Source: a bacterium (GTDB lineage Bacteria > Bacteroidota > Bacteroidia > CAILMK01 > JACPUW01). From it: 42,832 bases of DNA. Of this stretch, positions 42,237 through 42,832 are shown piece by piece (the first letter of the stretch is position 1; each line of letters begins with the position of its first letter). The notes under the pieces are model-generated. The model saw only the letters and a list, made by a program, of their open reading frames with translations. It had not been told where the DNA came from and ran no database searches. The DNA is taken from contig WGNN01000076.1 in NCBI GenBank assembly GCA_016124515.1, positions 1 through 42,832 of the forward strand, written 5' to 3'. Both the position numbers and the translations under genes were made by a program.

Positions 42237-42832
42237 TCACCGTATCAAAACCAAGGTTCCGTCAAAGTGCAATTGTATTCCTTCTGTGGTTGTGGCATCA
42301 ATTACGTAGCGGTAGTTGTCCATGGCAAAAGGCTCTTCGTTAAATGTGCCATCCCATATATTGGACGGATCAGTGCTGTGCGCTACCTGCTGCCCCCATC
42401 GAGAATATATATGGCAGTCAAAATTTGTAATTCCCCAGGTACCCACGCTGAAAATATCATTGACCCCATCGCCATTTGGTGTAAATGCATTGGGAATGAA
42501 CAGGGTGCTTTTCAAAGCTACTTTAACCACATTGCTGTAGCTCTCTTGTTCATAGCCATTTTGCTCCACCGCTTTTATGCGATAATAAAAAGCCTCATTA
42601 TTATAAGGTAATTTTTTATCGGTAAAAGCCAACTGAATAGCGCTTTGAAAAACCGACCAATTTTGCCCATCAACTGAACTTTCAATAAGGTATTCTTTTA
42701 CTCCGGATTCCCACTTTTCGTAGGCTGTCCAACTGAGCACAACATACTCATTGTTATAATTTTTGGCTTGCAGCAAAATGGTGGTGGCAGGGTTTGATGC
42801 CGCGCTGATGTTGCCACATGAATCAATCAATG
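42237..42832 (-). CDS. T9SS type B cargo protein, C-terminal fragment (gene cut by window)
   Basis: Last 197 or so residues of a gene that continues past the right edge. It ends with the same FN3-like domain and type B T9SS sorting domain as the 966-residue protein: IPNAFTPNGDGVNDIFSVG, RWGQQVAHSTDPSN, FDGTLVLIR. About eight residues differ in 197. A TTG at 42830 is an open codon, not a start. So it is a paralogue in the same orientation, and the rest of its sequence cannot be judged. Confidence 0.9.
   Translation of the reverse strand, partial: LIDSCGNISAASNPATTILLQAKNYNNEYVVLSWTAYEKWESGVKEYLIESSVDGQNWSVFQSAIQLAFTDKKLPYNNEAFYYRIKAVEQNGYEQESYSNVVKVALKSTLFIPNAFTPNGDGVNDIFSVGTWGITNFDCHIYSRWGQQVAHSTDPSNIWDGTFNEEPFAMDNYRYVIDATTTEGIQLHFDGTLVLIR
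42239..42832 (-). repeat. 594-bp direct repeat, copy 2 (continues past window)
   Basis: Partner of 35700-36293, same orientation, offset 6,539 bp. About 26 mismatches in 594 bp, no gaps. The similarity reaches the window edge, so its true length is unknown. Confidence 0.93.

Noticed and set aside
42237-42830. Right-edge frame as a complete 197-residue gene
   Set aside because: It is open to the window edge and matches only the C-terminal part of its paralogue; the TTG at 42830 is an internal codon.

Overview
This window is a compact, gene-dense stretch of a Bacteroidota chromosome. I would guess the Flavobacteriales or a neighbouring order but cannot fix the family. The evidence is a complete type IX secretion core (porP/sprF, gldK, gldL, gldM, gldN), large exported proteins with type A and type B T9SS sorting domains, the gene order spoT - fur - purA, families such as DUF4271 and BatD-like proteins, near absence of Shine-Dalgarno sequences, and several copies of the Bacteroidota -7 promoter element TAnnTTTG just before genes.

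Layout. 1-2664 (+): 3' end of a RelA/SpoT (p)ppGpp synthetase/hydrolase, a Fur-family regulator and purA, closed by a two-way terminator. 2737-11813 (-): a long run reading BamA/TamA-like outer-membrane protein, DUF4271 membrane protein, HemD-like uroporphyrinogen-III synthase, then porP-gldK-gldL-gldM-gldN. 11720-16977 (+): hemW (its 5' end overlaps the outer-membrane gene), a cyclase-family hydrolase, a 924-residue T9SS type B cargo protein and riboflavin synthase. 16964-19124 (-): hpt-adk-obgE. 19251-24904 (+): YfhO-family membrane protein, glycosyltransferase, DUF368 (PopT-type polyprenyl-phosphate translocase) and aroE, with a tiny lipoprotein gene on the minus strand. 24964-29999 (+): queD-like gene, fabD, ybjQ-like gene, a 41-residue membrane protein, an azurin-like lipoprotein, map, a PaaI-type thioesterase and a BatD-like protein. 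29992-31803 (-): CPA1 cation/proton antiporter with an RCK domain. 31878-35474 (+): rlmH, yraN, DUF1801, an HMA-like small protein, a YjbR-family protein, and prfB with its programmed +1 frameshift. 35698-42832 (-): secreted T9SS cargo genes, the last cut by the window edge.

How it fits together. The T9SS core genes make the export motor and outer-membrane ring; the 924-, 966- and 763-residue proteins, the 319-residue protein and the partial gene at the right edge carry C-terminal signals of the kind that machine recognises. Much of the rest is housekeeping (purines, haem, riboflavin, shikimate, fatty acid, translation).

I found no CRISPR array, tRNA, rRNA, transposase, phage or recognisable defence genes, and nothing I would call a wholly new system. 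The most noteworthy signals are a 594-bp near-identical duplication of a sorting-domain region, a sharply low-GC block inside the yfhO gene, a head-to-head overlap of two genes that both lack a usable ATG, a Fur protein without its structural zinc cysteines, and two very short genes.
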